This document shows positions 35,015 through 45,420 of a DNA stretch of 64,000 nucleotides, piece after piece. The notes beneath the pieces were generated by a model that searched no databases, was not told the origin of the DNA, and saw only the letters and a program-made list of their open reading frames with translations. This DNA is from Parachlamydiales bacterium (lineage in GTDB: Bacteria > Chlamydiota > Chlamydiia > Chlamydiales > SM23-39), in the NCBI GenBank assembly GCA_019694475.1, contig JAIBBX010000004.1, positions 264,059 through 328,058 on the forward strand. The letters are read 5' to 3'. The position numbers and the translations under genes are program-made. Each line of letters opens with the position of its first letter. The stretch's first letter is position 1.

Positions 35015-35839
35015 ATGCCAAAGAATTTTAAGCCGACCACGCCGGGACAAAGAAAGCTTGTTCAGCCTGTCTTTGTGGAACTTGATCCAACAGAGAAAAA
35101 GGCGCCAAAATCCCTTCGCGTGCACATTAAGCGTACGAATGGCCGCAACCACAGCGGGCACATCACATGCCGCCATAAAGGGGGCGCTGCCCACAAAAAG
35201 ATCTTGCGTCTGATCGATTTCAAGCGAGACAAGGAAAATATTCCTGCGCAAGTAGCTTCTGTGGAGTACGATCCGAACCGGTCTGCCCTCATCGCGCTTC
35301 TCCACTATCAAGATGGTGAAAAGCGATACATTTTGGCTCCGCAAGGGATCAAAGTGGGTGCGACTGTTATGACGAGCGACGAGCCTCCATTCCAAGTAGG
35401 CTGCTGCATGAAACTGAAGTTCATGCCGCTCGGTTCAGTCATTCACAATATCGAATTGAAGCCTGGCAGAGGCGCGCAGATGGTCCGTTCAGCTGGACTT
35501 TCAGCACAGCTTCTCGCGAGAAGCAATGGTTATGCGACGATTCGCATGCCTTCAGGCGAAGTGCGAATGATTAACGAAAATTGTAGAGCGACTTTTGGCG
35601 CAGTTTCCAACGCAGAGCACAATTTGCGTGTGATTGGAAAAGCGGGAAGGTCTCGCTGGATGGGGATTCGCCCAACCGTTCGCGGTGTTGCGATGAACCC
35701 TGTTGACCACCCACACGGCGGTGGCGAAGGACGAGGAAAAGGAAACCACCCCCAATCACCTTGGGCGCAGTTTACGAAAGGATTCCGAACCAGATCCAAC
35801 AGAAAAACCAGAAAATGGATTGTAAAAGAGCGAAGGTAA
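35015..35839 (+). CDS. rplB: Ribosomal protein L2
   Basis: Large-subunit protein L2, 274 residues, near the peptidyl transferase centre. Signatures are [20 protein letters not shown] near residue 45 and [20 protein letters not shown] near residue 229, with the functionally important His in the latter. It lies 2 bases after rplW. Confidence 0.97.
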   Translation: MPKNFKPTTPGQRKLVQPVFVELDPTEKKAPKSLRVHIKRTNGRNHSGHITCRHKGGAAHKKILRLIDFKRDKENIPAQVASVEYDPNRSALIALLHYQDGEKRYILAPQGIKVGATVMTSDEPPFQVGCCMKLKFMPLGSVIHNIELKPGRGAQMVRSAGLSAQLLARSNGYATIRMPSGEVRMINENCRATFGAVSNAEHNLRVIGKAGRSRWMGIRPTVRGVAMNPVDHPHGGGEGRGKGNHPQSPWAQFTKGFRTRSNRKTRKWIVKERR

Positions 35840-35843
35840 TTGC

Positions 35844-36146
35844 ATGGGAAGATCTCTGAAAAAAGGGCCCTTTGTCGACCATCACCTCATGGCAAAAGTC
35901 AATAAGATGAGCCAGGAAGGGGCGAAGAAAGTTATTAAGACTTGGTCGCGCCGTTCGATGATTGTACCCGAAATGGTAGGCCATACTTTTGATGTCCACA
36001 ATGGGAAGAAATTTATCTCGGTTTATGTTTCCGAGAACATGGTTGGCCACCGTCTTGGAGAGTTTTCTCCAACTCGGCAATTTAAAGGCCACCCGAAGAA
36101 AACTGCTGCAGCAACAACGGCAGCACCAGCTGGTGGAGGAGGATAA
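35844..36146 (+). CDS. rpsS: Ribosomal protein S19
   Basis: Small-subunit protein S19. The core is standard ([37 protein letters not shown]). It has an extra Ala/Thr/Gly-rich C-terminal tail ([16 protein letters not shown]), giving 100 residues against about 90 in most bacteria. Confidence 0.96.
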   Translation: MGRSLKKGPFVDHHLMAKVNKMSQEGAKKVIKTWSRRSMIVPEMVGHTFDVHNGKKFISVYVSENMVGHRLGEFSPTRQFKGHPKKTAAATTAAPAGGGG

Positions 36147-36149
36147 TCT

Positions 36150-36494
36150 ATGCAATTTGCTAGAGCTAAAACCAGATTTGTTCGTATTTCACCGCGGAAA
36201 GCTCGCTATGCAGCTGGGCTAATCCGAGGCCTGAATGTAGAACAAGCTTCTTTGCAGCTTCTTGCTTCGAGGCTCAAAGGCGGTAGATTGATTAAGAAGA
36301 CGCTAGACAGTGCGGTAGCAAACGCGGTGACGCAGATGGATGCACGCAGAGAAAATCTGAAAGTGCACGAAGTGCGCGTCGATCCAGGTCCGATCCTAAG
36401 ACGAGCGAAGCCTCGCAGCCGTGGATCGTCAGTTCCTGTGAACAAAAGAACGAGCCATTTTACGATCGTTCTTTCAACTGCAGATGGAGTGTAG
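36150..36494 (+). CDS. rplV: Ribosomal protein L22
   Basis: Large-subunit protein lining the exit tunnel, 114 residues. Typical segments are RFVRISPRKARYAAGLIRG near the start and PILRRAKPRSRGSSVPVNKR in the tunnel loop. It follows rpsS by 3 bases. Confidence 0.95.
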   Translation: MQFARAKTRFVRISPRKARYAAGLIRGLNVEQASLQLLASRLKGGRLIKKTLDSAVANAVTQMDARRENLKVHEVRVDPGPILRRAKPRSRGSSVPVNKRTSHFTIVLSTADGV

Positions 36495-36497
36495 AAA

Positions 36498-37163
36498 ATG
36501 GGACAAAAAGTATCGCCAATTGGATTCCGCCTCGTAAGAAGAAAGCGCTGGACGTCGAATTGGTTTGCAGGAAAACAAGAGTTTGGCAATCAGATCGGCG
36601 AAGATAAAATGATTCGAGATATGCTGCTCACAAAACCCGCTTGCCAAGGAGCCTCAAAATTCCAAATCAAGAGGATGAGCGGCAAAATTGAAGTGACTAT
36701 TTTTACTTCAAGACCTGGCCTTGTGATCGGTAAAAAAGGCGCTGAGATCGATGTTTTGAAAAACGAACTCAGAAAGCTGACTGGAAAAGAAGTTTGGATT
36801 GAAGTCGAAGAGATCAAAAGACCAGACCTCGATGCGAAACTCGTTGCCGATGGAATTGCGAAACAGCTCGAAAGACGTATCCCATTCCGCAGAATTTTGA
36901 AAAAGGCCATGCAGACTTCAATGGATGCAGGCGCTGCAGGGATCAAGGTGCAAGTATCTGGCCGTATCGGCGGTGCAGAAATTGCCCGAGTCGAGTGGTA
37001 TAAAGAGGGACGTATTCCTCTCCACACACTCCGCTCCGACATTGATTATGCTCAAGGAAGAGCGGAAACAACTTATGGATCTATCGGCGTAAAAGTCTGG
37101 ATCAATAAAGGTGAAGAAATCATTGCTGCACCGAAACAGCAAGCATCGGTAGTGGGGGCTTAA
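36498..37163 (+). CDS. rpsC: Ribosomal protein S3
   Basis: Small-subunit protein of the mRNA entry site, 221 residues. The KH domain shows [20 protein letters not shown] near residue 70, and the C-terminal part has [20 protein letters not shown] and [19 protein letters not shown]. It follows rplV by 3 bases. Confidence 0.97.
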   Translation: MGQKVSPIGFRLVRRKRWTSNWFAGKQEFGNQIGEDKMIRDMLLTKPACQGASKFQIKRMSGKIEVTIFTSRPGLVIGKKGAEIDVLKNELRKLTGKEVWIEVEEIKRPDLDAKLVADGIAKQLERRIPFRRILKKAMQTSMDAGAAGIKVQVSGRIGGAEIARVEWYKEGRIPLHTLRSDIDYAQGRAETTYGSIGVKVWINKGEEIIAAPKQQASVVGA

Positions 37164-37164
37164 T

Positions 37165-37584
37165 ATGGCTTTGATGCCGAAGCGAACGAAGTTTAGAAAA
37201 CAGCAAAAAGGGAAAATGACTGGCCTTTCAAAAGGTGGGTCATATGTTGAATTCGGTGAGTTTGGCATGCAGTCATTGGATCGCTGCTGGATTACTGCGC
37301 AGCAGATCGAAGCATGCCGGGTTACCATTTCCCGTACCTTCAGCCGTAAAGGACAAGTTTGGATCCGGGTATTCCCAGACAAACCAGTCTCTAAAAAACC
37401 TGCTGAAACACGAATGGGTAAAGGAAAGGGAGCGCCAGACCACTACGTAGCAGTTGTGCGTCCAGGACGTATTCTCTTCGAAGTGGGCGGAGTGAGCCGC
37501 GAAGAAGCGCAAGAAGCGCTGCGACTTGCTGCTGCAAAACTTCCAGTCCGAACCAAATTTGTCGATAGATTGGAGAGGGTATAG
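37165..37584 (+). CDS. rplP: Ribosomal protein L16
   Basis: Large-subunit protein, 139 residues. Typical sequence: [20 protein letters not shown] at the start, then [18 protein letters not shown] and the [20 protein letters not shown] block. It starts 1 base after the rpsC stop. Confidence 0.96.
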   Translation: MALMPKRTKFRKQQKGKMTGLSKGGSYVEFGEFGMQSLDRCWITAQQIEACRVTISRTFSRKGQVWIRVFPDKPVSKKPAETRMGKGKGAPDHYVAVVRPGRILFEVGGVSREEAQEALRLAAAKLPVRTKFVDRLERV

Positions 37585-37589
37585 AAATT

Positions 37590-37796
37590 ATGGCGAAGAA
37601 AAAGAAAGAAGTAAAAGATCAGTCGGTTGGTGAGTTAAAAGCGGCTATTGGAGATCTGGATCGGGAACTGTTTGCCTTGCGCAATGAACTTGCAACACAG
37701 CGCAAATTAGAAAAACCCCATCTGATTAAAGAGAAGAGAAAGCAAAAAGCGCGCATCCTCACGATTTTGACCCAAAAACAACGAGAGGCAGTATGA
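37590..37796 (+). CDS. rpmC: Ribosomal protein L29
   Basis: Small helical large-subunit protein, 68 residues, with [20 protein letters not shown] in the second half. Overlaps rpsQ by 4 bases (ATGA). Confidence 0.93.
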   Translation: MAKKKKEVKDQSVGELKAAIGDLDRELFALRNELATQRKLEKPHLIKEKRKQKARILTILTQKQREAV

Positions 37797-38041
37797 GCGC
37801 GGAACGAGGAAGACGAAAAACCACAGAGGGAGTCGTCATATCCAATAAAATGGACAAAACGGTCACTGTTAAAGTGACTCGCAAGATGCGTCACGAGAAA
37901 TACGGCAAAGTCGTTGAGCGCTCAAAGAAGTACTATGCTCATGACGAAAGCGATGCGATTGAAGTTGGGCAAAAAGTGCGCATTATGGAAACCCGGCCAC
38001 TTTCTAAATTAAAAAGATGGCGCGTAGTTGAGGTAGTATGA
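37793..38041 (+). CDS. rpsQ: Ribosomal protein S17
   Basis: Small-subunit primary rRNA-binding protein, 82 residues. OB-fold core: [19 protein letters not shown], then [20 protein letters not shown]. Its ATG overlaps the rpmC stop and its stop overlaps the rplN start. Confidence 0.95.
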   Translation: MSAERGRRKTTEGVVISNKMDKTVTVKVTRKMRHEKYGKVVERSKKYYAHDESDAIEVGQKVRIMETRPLSKLKRWRVVEVV

Positions 38042-38406
38042 TTCAACAAGAAACCGAACTAGAAGTTGCCGATAATACCGGCGCAAAGCGAGTCCGATGC
38101 TTTAAAGTGCTCGGAGGAACGCGCAAACGATATGCTAAAGTTGGCGATATCATCGTATGTTCCATTAAGGAAGCAGATCCGAAAGGAGCTGTAAAGAAAG
38201 GTGAAGTCGTCAAGGCGGTTGTCGTAAGAACGAAAAGTTATATTCGACGCCATGATGGATCTATGCTCCGATTTTACGATAACAGCTGCGTAATTATCGA
38301 CGATAAGAACAATCCTCGGGGAACACGTATCTTTGGACCAGTAGCGCGCGAAGTTCGCGATGGTGGATTCATTAAGATCAGTTCTCTGGCTCCGGAGGTC
38401 ATTTAA
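38038..38406 (+). CDS. rplN: Ribosomal protein L14
   Basis: Large-subunit interface protein, 122 residues. Signatures are [20 protein letters not shown] at the start and [20 protein letters not shown] near the end. It overlaps rpsQ by 4 bases. Confidence 0.96.
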   Translation: MIQQETELEVADNTGAKRVRCFKVLGGTRKRYAKVGDIIVCSIKEADPKGAVKKGEVVKAVVVRTKSYIRRHDGSMLRFYDNSCVIIDDKNNPRGTRIFGPVAREVRDGGFIKISSLAPEVI

Positions 38407-38408
38407 TT

Positions 38409-38726
38409 ATGAAACAATCAGTAAAAAAAGGAAGCCGAGTTCTCGTGATTGCTGGGAATGATCGAGGCAAGTCTGGAGAAGTTATTGGTCGAAGCGAAGA
38501 CCGAGTGCTTGTCCAAGGCGTGAATATCCGCAAGAAACATATGAAAAGAACGCAGCAGACCCAGGGCGGCAGAGTCATTGAGATGGAAGTACCTATCCAT
38601 ATTTCAAATGTTTGCTTATGCGACAAAGACGGAAACCGTCTGAAAAAAGCGAAGCAGCAAGCTCCTGAGAAAGAGAAGACTGAAAAAGCATCTGCTCGCG
38701 CATCAAAGAAGGTGAAAAATGTCTAG
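38409..38726 (+). CDS. rplX: Ribosomal protein L24
   Basis: Large-subunit assembly protein with a KOW motif ([20 protein letters not shown] at 6–25). It has 105 residues; the last 30 are Lys/Glu/Ala-rich and probably flexible. The stop lies 8 bases inside rplE. Confidence 0.95.
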   Translation: MKQSVKKGSRVLVIAGNDRGKSGEVIGRSEDRVLVQGVNIRKKHMKRTQQTQGGRVIEMEVPIHISNVCLCDKDGNRLKKAKQQAPEKEKTEKASARASKKVKNV

Positions 38727-39252
38727 ATTATACAAAAAATTCAAAGAGGAAATTGCGCCTCAGCAAAGAGAGCGGCATCCAAACCGCTGTGCGATGGAAT
38801 TGCCTGTCCTCAAGAAAATTGTCATCAGCATGGGCCTTGGAGATGCGCTGAAAGATAAAAACGCGCTTGGTGAACATAGCGAAGAATTGAAGCTGCTTTC
38901 TGGGCAGAAGCCTGTTGTTACAAAAACAAAGAATGCGATTTCGAATTTCAAGCTGCGTGAAGATCAGCCTGTTGGCTTGATGGTTACACTGCGCGGAAAA
39001 AGAATGTATGACTTTTTTGACCGTTTTTGTAATATTGTAGCACCGCGTATCCGCGACTTCCGCGGATTTAACAAAAAAGGTGATGGCAGAGGAAATTATA
39101 GTTTTGGTCTCACCGACCAGCAAATTTTCCCTGAAATCAACCTTGATAAGGTGAAACGCACTCAAGGGATGAACGTGACAATGGTTACGACAGCTCAGAA
39201 TGACGAAGATTGTGTAGAATTACTGACCCTTTTGGGCTTTCCATTTAAGTAA
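38719..39252 (+). CDS. rplE: Ribosomal protein L5
   Basis: 5S rRNA-binding protein, 177 residues. Typical segments are [20 protein letters not shown] and [20 protein letters not shown]. It overlaps rplX by 8 bases. The next gene is rpsH: rpsN (S14), which follows rplE in most bacteria, is absent here, as in Chlamydia. Confidence 0.96.
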   Translation: MSRLYKKFKEEIAPQQRERHPNRCAMELPVLKKIVISMGLGDALKDKNALGEHSEELKLLSGQKPVVTKTKNAISNFKLREDQPVGLMVTLRGKRMYDFFDRFCNIVAPRIRDFRGFNKKGDGRGNYSFGLTDQQIFPEINLDKVKRTQGMNVTMVTTAQNDEDCVELLTLLGFPFK

Positions 39253-39263
39253 GAGAGAGAAAT

Positions 39264-39656
39264 ATGGCATTTAATGATCCCATTGCAGAATTATTGACCA
39301 AAATCCGCAATGCTAAAGGCGCTCAGCATCGATTTGTCGACTTGGGTTTTAGCCGCATTAAGGTCAAAATTCTCGATATTATCAAGAATCATGGATTTAT
39401 TGAGAATTTCCTCGTCAATGAAGAGCAATATAAGATTCGTGTCTTTTTGCGATATACGAAGTCGAGAGAGTCGGTCATCCACGGATTAGACCGAATTTCT
39501 AAGAGCGGACTGAGACGCTATGTCGGATATAGCGATATCCCAAAAGTGTTTAACGGAATGGGCATCGCCATCCTTTCAACTCCAAAAGGCGTATTGGATG
39601 GAGAAACTGCCAGAAACCTGAAAGTCGGCGGCGAGCTGCTTTGTAAAGTTTGGTAA
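39264..39656 (+). CDS. rpsH: Ribosomal protein S8
   Basis: Small-subunit 16S rRNA-binding protein, 130 residues. MAFNDPIAELLTKIRNAKGA at the start and the C-terminal GMGIAILSTPKGVLDGETAR are typical. GAGAGA precedes the ATG. Confidence 0.96.
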   Translation: MAFNDPIAELLTKIRNAKGAQHRFVDLGFSRIKVKILDIIKNHGFIENFLVNEEQYKIRVFLRYTKSRESVIHGLDRISKSGLRRYVGYSDIPKVFNGMGIAILSTPKGVLDGETARNLKVGGELLCKVW

Positions 39657-39670
39657 AAGGAAGATAGAAC

Positions 39671-40219
39671 ATGTCAAGACTAGGAAAGACACCGATTCCC
39701 ATCCCGAAAGGCGTAGAAGTTAAGCCCGCGGCTGATGGAGCAGTAATGATTAAAGGGCCTAAGGGTCAGTTGGATATCAAGCTTCCAACAGGCTTGTCGC
39801 TCAAAGTAGAAGGACAGGAAGCTGTTCTTTCGTGCGATGAATCCCTTTTACCGCAGAAAGCATTCTATGGACTGTATCGCTCTCTTTTGAAAAACAATGT
39901 CATTGGAGTTCACGAGGGCTACGAAATTAAATTGTCTCTGGTTGGCGTCGGATACCGTGCTAACGTTCAGGGGCATAAATTGGATCTCCAGCTAGGATTT
40001 TCCCACCCAACTTGGCTCACAATTCCCAAAGGGATTGTCGTCGAAGTGGATAAGGGAACTTCTATCAGCATCAAAGGCGCAGATAAGCGCTTGGTCGGAC
40101 AATTTGCTGCGCAAGTTCGCGGAATGAAACCACCTGAACCTTACAAAGGGAAAGGGATTCGTTATGAAAACGAATATGTCCGTAAGAAAGAAGGTAAGGC
40201 AGCTAAAGGGAAAGCATAA
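39671..40219 (+). CDS. rplF: Ribosomal protein L6
   Basis: Large-subunit protein, 182 residues. SRLGKTPIPIPKGVEV at the start; the C-terminal signature PPEPYKGKGIRYENEYVRKK is present. The tail is basic and Ala-rich. The last base of the stop is the first base of the rplR start. Confidence 0.96.
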   Translation: MSRLGKTPIPIPKGVEVKPAADGAVMIKGPKGQLDIKLPTGLSLKVEGQEAVLSCDESLLPQKAFYGLYRSLLKNNVIGVHEGYEIKLSLVGVGYRANVQGHKLDLQLGFSHPTWLTIPKGIVVEVDKGTSISIKGADKRLVGQFAAQVRGMKPPEPYKGKGIRYENEYVRKKEGKAAKGKA

Positions 40220-40581
40220 TGGATAATTCGAAAAAAAGAAGAAATAATGCTCGCGCAAAGCGTGTGATGCGGGTCCGAAAGAAAGTACGAGGCAGCACAG
40301 ATTGTCCAAGGCTTTCTGTTTCAAAGACCAATTTGCACATCTACGCTCAATTGATTGACGATGAGAAAGGCGTAACGCTGGCTGGATTTGGAACGCAGTC
40401 TAAAGATTGCCGCGAAAAGCGCAAATCTAAAGAAAGTGCTAAAGAAGTGGGCAAGCAAATCGCTCATCTTGCGAAGGGTAAAAACATCAACACGGTCATT
40501 TTTGATCGGGGCCGTTATAAATTCCATGGGCTTATCGCTGAGCTAGCTAATAGCGCGCGGGAAGCTGGGTTGCAGTTTTAA
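40219..40581 (+). CDS. rplR: Ribosomal protein L18
   Basis: 5S rRNA-binding protein, 120 residues. Segments RVRKKVRGSTDCPRLSVSKT and FDRGRYKFHGLIAELANSAR are typical. It overlaps rplF by one base (TAATG). Confidence 0.95.
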   Translation: MDNSKKRRNNARAKRVMRVRKKVRGSTDCPRLSVSKTNLHIYAQLIDDEKGVTLAGFGTQSKDCREKRKSKESAKEVGKQIAHLAKGKNINTVIFDRGRYKFHGLIAELANSAREAGLQF

Positions 40582-40593
40582 ACTAGGAAGAAT

Positions 40594-41100
40594 ATGAGAA
40601 ATAAACCTGAAAAGAAACGGCAAGAAGATTTCGGAACTGAATTCGAAGAGAAAGTTCTCTATATCAACCGCTGTGCCAAAGTCGTAAAAGGCGGACGTAA
40701 GTTCAGCTTTTCTGCTCTGATCCTCGTAGGCGATGGACAAGGGCATGTCGGGTACGGGTTTGCAAAAGCAAACGAAGTATCGGATGCGATCCGCAAGGGT
40801 TCTGAATCTGCACGAAAAAATATCTACACAATCGAAATGGAAGGGACAACGATCCCTCATGAAGTTTATGTAGAATGGGACGGCGCAAAAATCCTCCTGA
40901 AGCCAGCAGCTGAAGGCGTAGGCGTTATTGCAGGATCTAAGGTGCGCTCAGTTCTCGAACTCGGCGGAGTGAAAGATGTTGTTGCGAAAAACCTAGGTTC
41001 AAGCAACCCGCTCAATCAGGTGAAGGCGATTTTTAAAGCGCTTCTTCAACTGAAAAACCGTGAAAAAAATCTTGCTGCAAGAAAAGGGGCCCATGCTTAA
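40594..41100 (+). CDS. rpsE: Ribosomal protein S5
   Basis: Small-subunit fidelity protein, 168 residues. KVVKGGRKFSFSALILVGDG at about 28–47 and the GHVGYGFAKANEV stretch are the S5 signature. The 3' end overlaps rplO by 8 bases. rpmD (L30), which usually lies between rpsE and rplO, is absent. Confidence 0.96.
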   Translation: MRNKPEKKRQEDFGTEFEEKVLYINRCAKVVKGGRKFSFSALILVGDGQGHVGYGFAKANEVSDAIRKGSESARKNIYTIEMEGTTIPHEVYVEWDGAKILLKPAAEGVGVIAGSKVRSVLELGGVKDVVAKNLGSSNPLNQVKAIFKALLQLKNREKNLAARKGAHA

Positions 41101-41560
41101 TTTATCACAATTGACAAACACATCGCGTCCCCCTAAGAAATCGCGACGTATCGGTAGAGGTATCGGCTCAAAGAGAGGCGGTCACGCAGGCCGAGGCGGA
41201 AAAGGGGACAGCCACCGTAATGGTTATCAGAAGCGCTTTGGGTATGAAGGCGGTCAAGTGCCTCTCTATCGCAAATTGCCAATTCGCGGATTCACACGCG
41301 GCACATTTGTAAAGCCTGTGACCGAAGTTACGCTCTCCTTGATCGAGACGTATTACAAGGCAGGCGAAACGGTCAATGCTGAGACGCTTCGCGAAAAAGG
41401 ACTGATTCCACGTAGAAATCCAGGCGGAATCAAGATTCTTGGCACTGGCGATTTGACCAAGAAAGTGAAAATTGAAGCGCACCGCATTACAGCGGGTGCT
41501 GAAGCGAAATTGAACGAACAAAAGATCCATTTCACGAAAGTCCCTTTAGCAAAGGTTTAA
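41093..41560 (+). CDS. rplO: Ribosomal protein L15
   Basis: Large-subunit protein, 155 residues with ATG 41093 (MLNLSQLTNTSRPPKKSRRI), which has a GGGG run just upstream; the frame is open to 41060 inside rpsE. RIGRGIGSKRGGHAGRGGKG and FGYEGGQVPLYRKLPIRGF are typical. Confidence 0.94.
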   Translation: MLNLSQLTNTSRPPKKSRRIGRGIGSKRGGHAGRGGKGDSHRNGYQKRFGYEGGQVPLYRKLPIRGFTRGTFVKPVTEVTLSLIETYYKAGETVNAETLREKGLIPRRNPGGIKILGTGDLTKKVKIEAHRITAGAEAKLNEQKIHFTKVPLAKV

Positions 41561-41563
41561 ACC

Positions 41564-42934
41564 ATGATTGAGGCGATCCGTCGCATCTTTGCCATCCCTG
41601 AACTCAGGGTCAAGATCACCTATACATTGCTTCTTTTGGCGGTATGCCGAATTGGAGCATATATTTCTGTTCCAGGTGTGAATGCAGAGGCGGCGATCAG
41701 CCTCTTTAAATTTGCTACCGGCGGAGGCCAAAACCTTTTTCAGCTGGTAGACATTTTTTCAGGCGGCGCTTTTGCTAAAATGACGGTGCTTGCGTTGGGC
41801 GTTATGCCTTACATCACAGCATCAATCATTATGCAGCTTTTGATTGCGCTAGTCCCCTCTCTTCAAAGGGAGATTCGGGAAAGCCCAGATCAAGGCCGGC
41901 GCAAACTATCTAAATGGACACGATTGGCAACGCTTGTGATATCACTGTTCCAATCGGCTCTTTTTGCGGGTTTTGTGATAAGAGTTAACTCGCAAAGCCC
42001 AGGAATCATTGTTCCTGAAATTTTGGATGTACAGCTATTTGGTTTCTCATTCCTCTTCTACATCACTGTGATGATCACCATGACCGCAGGGACTTTATTC
42101 CTCATGTGGGTTGGCGAGCAAATCAGCGAAAAAGGGGTGGGCAACGGAATTAGCTTAATCATCGCGCTTGGCATTTTAGCTTCATTCCCAAGCACGATTG
42201 GATCAATCATCAATCAATTGAACTTAGAATCGCAAGAAGCAGGACAGCTTACTTTCCCAATGCTGATCGTTTTGTGCGCCCTCTTTGTCCTCATCACAGT
42301 TGGAACAATTCTTGTGATTCAGGGCCAAAGACGCATTCCGCTTCAATACGCTAGACGCATTGTTGGGCGGCATGAAGTACAAGGCGGCAGCTCGCACATT
42401 CCGCTTAAGATCAACTATGCGGGTGTAATCCCTGTCATCTTTGCGTCATCGCTTTTGATGTTCCCTGCAACGATTGGGCAGTTTTTAGGAAAAAATACTT
42501 GGCTCGGCCAGCTTTCTTCCTACCTTTTGCCAGGATCATGGGTGTACGTCATTTTTTATGTGACGCTGATTCTATTTTTTACTTACTTCTGGACTGCGAC
42601 CCAGTTTAAGCCAGAACAAATTGCATCCGATATGAAAAAGAACGGAGCCTTTATTCCAGGCATCCGACAAGGCAAACCTACGCAAGATTACTTGGAGTCG
42701 ACAATGAGCCGCATTACGCTGGCCGGAGCCGTATTCCTAGCGATTATTGCCATCTTGCCTATGCTAGTCGGCCGTTTGATGGGAGTGGATGCGAATATTA
42801 GCCAATTTTTTGGCGGAACATCTCTTCTTATCTTAGTAGGAGTTATTTTAGACACGACGAAACAGATTGAGTCTCATCTACTTATGAAGAGATATGAAGG
42901 ATTTATGACCAAGGGGCGTCTCAGAGGACGCTAA
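41564..42934 (+). CDS. secY: Protein translocase subunit SecY
   Basis: Central channel of the Sec translocon, 456 residues with ten membrane segments. Signatures are [20 protein letters not shown] (about 64–83) and, in the cytoplasmic loops, [19 protein letters not shown] and the C-terminal [19 protein letters not shown]. It is the route for the signal-peptide proteins of this window. adk, map, infA and rpmJ, which often follow secY, are missing, and rpsM follows. Confidence 0.97.
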   Translation: MIEAIRRIFAIPELRVKITYTLLLLAVCRIGAYISVPGVNAEAAISLFKFATGGGQNLFQLVDIFSGGAFAKMTVLALGVMPYITASIIMQLLIALVPSLQREIRESPDQGRRKLSKWTRLATLVISLFQSALFAGFVIRVNSQSPGIIVPEILDVQLFGFSFLFYITVMITMTAGTLFLMWVGEQISEKGVGNGISLIIALGILASFPSTIGSIINQLNLESQEAGQLTFPMLIVLCALFVLITVGTILVIQGQRRIPLQYARRIVGRHEVQGGSSHIPLKINYAGVIPVIFASSLLMFPATIGQFLGKNTWLGQLSSYLLPGSWVYVIFYVTLILFFTYFWTATQFKPEQIASDMKKNGAFIPGIRQGKPTQDYLESTMSRITLAGAVFLAIIAILPMLVGRLMGVDANISQFFGGTSLLILVGVILDTTKQIESHLLMKRYEGFMTKGRLRGR

Positions 42935-42985
42935 CCATTGTGTTTTAACAAGGTACCATGTTATTTTATTTGGAAGGAAAAAGAT

Positions 42986-43354
42986 ATGCCTAGAGTGATT
43001 GGAATCGACATTCCAGACAATAAGCGCTTAGAAGTGGCCCTGACCTATATTTACGGTGTTGGGCGGAAGCTGTCGAACCAGATTATTGAGAAGCTGGGAC
43101 TGAGCAAAGATATGAGAGCGCGGGAGTTAAACGAAGACGACATCGCCCGCCTGAATGCGATTTTGCAGTCGGAGTATGTTGTAGAAGGAGATTTGCGCCG
43201 TCAAATCCAGAACAACATTAAGCGGCTTGTTGGGATTCATTGCTATCGTGGAATCCGTCATAGAAGCGGCCTTCCTGTGCGTGGTCAGAGGACCCGAACG
43301 AATGCGCGTACGCGTAAGGGTAAGCGTAAGACCGTTGCGAACAAGAAAATTTAA
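42986..43354 (+). CDS. rpsM: Ribosomal protein S13
   Basis: Small-subunit head protein, 122 residues with ATG 42986 ([19 protein letters not shown]), chosen for its GGAAGGA ribosome site and the family length; the frame is open to 42938. The C-terminal [20 protein letters not shown] is the signature. Confidence 0.96.
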   Translation: MPRVIGIDIPDNKRLEVALTYIYGVGRKLSNQIIEKLGLSKDMRARELNEDDIARLNAILQSEYVVEGDLRRQIQNNIKRLVGIHCYRGIRHRSGLPVRGQRTRTNARTRKGKRKTVANKKI

Positions 43355-43367
43355 TTAGGAGTGCACC

Positions 43368-43784
43368 TTGGCTAAACAAGAACAGAAAGCTCCTCCGAAG
43401 AAAGCAGGAGTCCGAGTTAAAAAGAAAATTACGCGCACCGTACCAGCTGGGATTGCGCATGTCAGAGCGACATTTAACAATACGATCGTATCGATCACTG
43501 ATTTGGCCGGCAACGTTATTGCATGGTCATCTGCAGGTAAATCGAATTTTGCTGGATCGAGAAAATCATCCGCTTTTGCAGCGACGGTAGCAGCGCAGAA
43601 CGCAGCCCGCGATGCAATTGGCGTTGGTATGAAAGAGTGCGAAGTGAATTTAAGCGGGCCAGGAGCGGGACGCGAATCGGCAGTGCGCGGACTTATGAGC
43701 GCAGGACTTGCCATCAGCATCATCCGCGACAAGACGCCAGTTCCCCACAATGGGTGCAGAGCCCGTAAACGAAGACGTGTATAA
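43368..43784 (+). CDS. rpsK: Ribosomal protein S11
   Basis: Small-subunit platform protein, 138 residues. It starts with TTG (43368), 6 bases after AGGAG; no ATG is available at the N-terminus. [20 protein letters not shown] and [19 protein letters not shown] are typical. The rare start codon is the only oddity. Confidence 0.95.
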   Translation: MAKQEQKAPPKKAGVRVKKKITRTVPAGIAHVRATFNNTIVSITDLAGNVIAWSSAGKSNFAGSRKSSAFAATVAAQNAARDAIGVGMKECEVNLSGPGAGRESAVRGLMSAGLAISIIRDKTPVPHNGCRARKRRRV

Positions 43785-43798
43785 GAGGAGAGACTAAC

Positions 43799-44899
43799 AT
43801 GCCTGTAAAGTATGGCAAATTTGAAATGCCAGAAAAAATCAAGATCGACGAAGCAGCCCAATCATCGACGCATGCTCGATTTGTGGTAGAGCCCTTTGAG
43901 CGCGGATTTGGCCATACCGTTGGCAACGCTTTGAGAAGGATCATGTTAGCCTCGCTTGAGGCGCCTGCGATCATGTCTGTACGGATTGAAGGCGTACCCC
44001 ATGAGTATATGGCAGTGGAAGGGATCATTGAAGACATGACCCACGTTGTCCTGAATCTTAAGGGAGCGCTCCTCCGACGCCTGACAACAGGCGACGATAG
44101 CCATCCAAGAGACATTCATGTAATTTCTAAAACATTAGAGATTACAGATGAAATGCTCGAAAGAGGCGGAGGATCTTATCGTGTAACTCTGAGAGATCTT
44201 CTTGGGCAGTCAGATTTTGATATTGTAAATCCAGATCACATGATCTTCACGGTGACAAAGCCGATGACGAAGCGAGTTGATTTGCGCGTTTCTTCCGGAC
44301 GGGGATATGTTCCTTCTGAGAGACACACGAATTTTGACAGACTTGTCGACGAAATCATCATCGACTCAGCATTTTCTCCTGTACGTCTTGTAAACTACTA
44401 TGTAGAGAATACGCGAGTTGGCCAAGATACAGACTTTGACCGTTTGATCTTGGAAGTGACGACTGATGGCCGCATTACTCCGATCGAAGCGCTGACATTT
44501 GCTGCGCAGATCGGGATTATGCACTTTGAAGTCTTCGATGCGATCAAGGAACACACAGTGATCCTTGAGAAAGGCGAAATGCAAACAAACCGTGATCGTG
44601 ATGAAGTTCTTTCTAAGCTCTCTTTGAAGATCAATGAGATTGAGCTTTCTGTCCGTTCGACCAACTGCTTGGCGAATGCGAACATCGATACGATTGGCGA
44701 ACTGGTTGTTATGCCAGAATCTGAGATGCTCCGATTCCGCAACTTCGGCAAGAAGTCGCTGACTGAGATCAAGCAGAAACTGGACGAACTGGGCCTCTCG
44801 CTCGGTATGGATTTGAGCCGCTATGGCATCAATCGAGACAACATTAAACAAGTGATTCAAAACTACCTTTCTGAGAAGGCTGGAGAGACGATTGTATGA
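43799..44899 (+). CDS. rpoA: RNA polymerase alpha subunit
   Basis: 366 residues. The N-terminal assembly domain has [20 protein letters not shown] near residue 22. The C-terminal domain, which contacts DNA and activators, begins around residue 280 ([20 protein letters not shown] and [20 protein letters not shown]). The stop overlaps the rplQ ATG by 4 bases. Confidence 0.97.
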   Translation: MPVKYGKFEMPEKIKIDEAAQSSTHARFVVEPFERGFGHTVGNALRRIMLASLEAPAIMSVRIEGVPHEYMAVEGIIEDMTHVVLNLKGALLRRLTTGDDSHPRDIHVISKTLEITDEMLERGGGSYRVTLRDLLGQSDFDIVNPDHMIFTVTKPMTKRVDLRVSSGRGYVPSERHTNFDRLVDEIIIDSAFSPVRLVNYYVENTRVGQDTDFDRLILEVTTDGRITPIEALTFAAQIGIMHFEVFDAIKEHTVILEKGEMQTNRDRDEVLSKLSLKINEIELSVRSTNCLANANIDTIGELVVMPESEMLRFRNFGKKSLTEIKQKLDELGLSLGMDLSRYGINRDNIKQVIQNYLSEKAGETIV

Positions 44900-45321
44900 G
44901 ACACGGAAAGCGAACATTTAAAGTAGGCCGGACAGGATCCCACCGCCGAGCGATGCTAGCGAATATGATGAAGTCGCTCATCGAAAACGAGCGGATTGAG
45001 ACTACGGTAGTGAAAGCGAAAGAACTTCGCCGTCATGCTGAGAAAATGATCACAACAGCGAAAAAAAATACTTTGGCTGCAAAGCGGGATGCAATTGCTA
45101 CACTTAAAGTGGCATTCAACCCCCTTACAACCAAAGAAGCTCGCGCTGCGAAAACGGGAGACAAAGATTCTTTTTCTCGCGACCGCAATGTGATCAATAA
45201 ACTCTTTGGCGAATTGCGTGAGCGATTTGCTGCTCGCAATGGCGGGTATACTCGGATCATCCGCAAAGGGATCCGAATTGGCGACAACGCCCCGACCTGC
45301 TTCATCGAATATCTCAAATAA
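44896..45321 (+). CDS. rplQ: Ribosomal protein L17
   Basis: Large-subunit protein, 141 residues. The start [20 protein letters not shown] and the [20 protein letters not shown] block are typical. It carries a longer middle ([20 protein letters not shown]) than the 120–127 residues of many bacteria. It is the last gene of the operon, and a strong terminator follows 9 bases later. Confidence 0.96.
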   Translation: MRHGKRTFKVGRTGSHRRAMLANMMKSLIENERIETTVVKAKELRRHAEKMITTAKKNTLAAKRDAIATLKVAFNPLTTKEARAAKTGDKDSFSRDRNVINKLFGELRERFAARNGGYTRIIRKGIRIGDNAPTCFIEYLK

Positions 45322-45330
45322 TTTTGTTTG

Positions 45331-45357
45331 ACCGGGAGTCCTCTCCCGGTTCTTTTT
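45331..45357 (+). terminator. Rho-independent terminator of the ribosomal operon
   Basis: ACCGGGAG (45331–45338), loop TCCT, CTCCCGGT (45343–45350), then TCTTTTT. It has a perfect 8-bp GC-rich stem with a T-run and lies 9 bases after rplQ. Confidence 0.9.
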
Positions 45358-45362
45358 ATTCC

Positions 45363-45391
45363 TTTACATCCTTTTGCAAATCGGTTATTCT
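45363..45391 (+). promoter_or_regulatory. gapA promoter
   Basis: TTTACA (45363–45368), a 17-base spacer and TATTCT (45386–45391), 29 bases before the gapA ATG, directly behind the ribosomal terminator. The same -10 hexamer is used by the BamD-like gene. Confidence 0.6.
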
Positions 45392-45420
45392 AAGGCTTCG
45401 ACACGTGCTTTGGGGATTCC

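Noticed and set aside
38719..43354. Possible gaps in the ribosomal operon (no rpsN, rpmD, rpmJ)
   Set aside because: The spaces rplE–rpsH (11 bases), rpsE–rplO (overlap) and secY–rpsM (51 bases) are too small to hide these genes. The absences match the chlamydial arrangement and are not errors.
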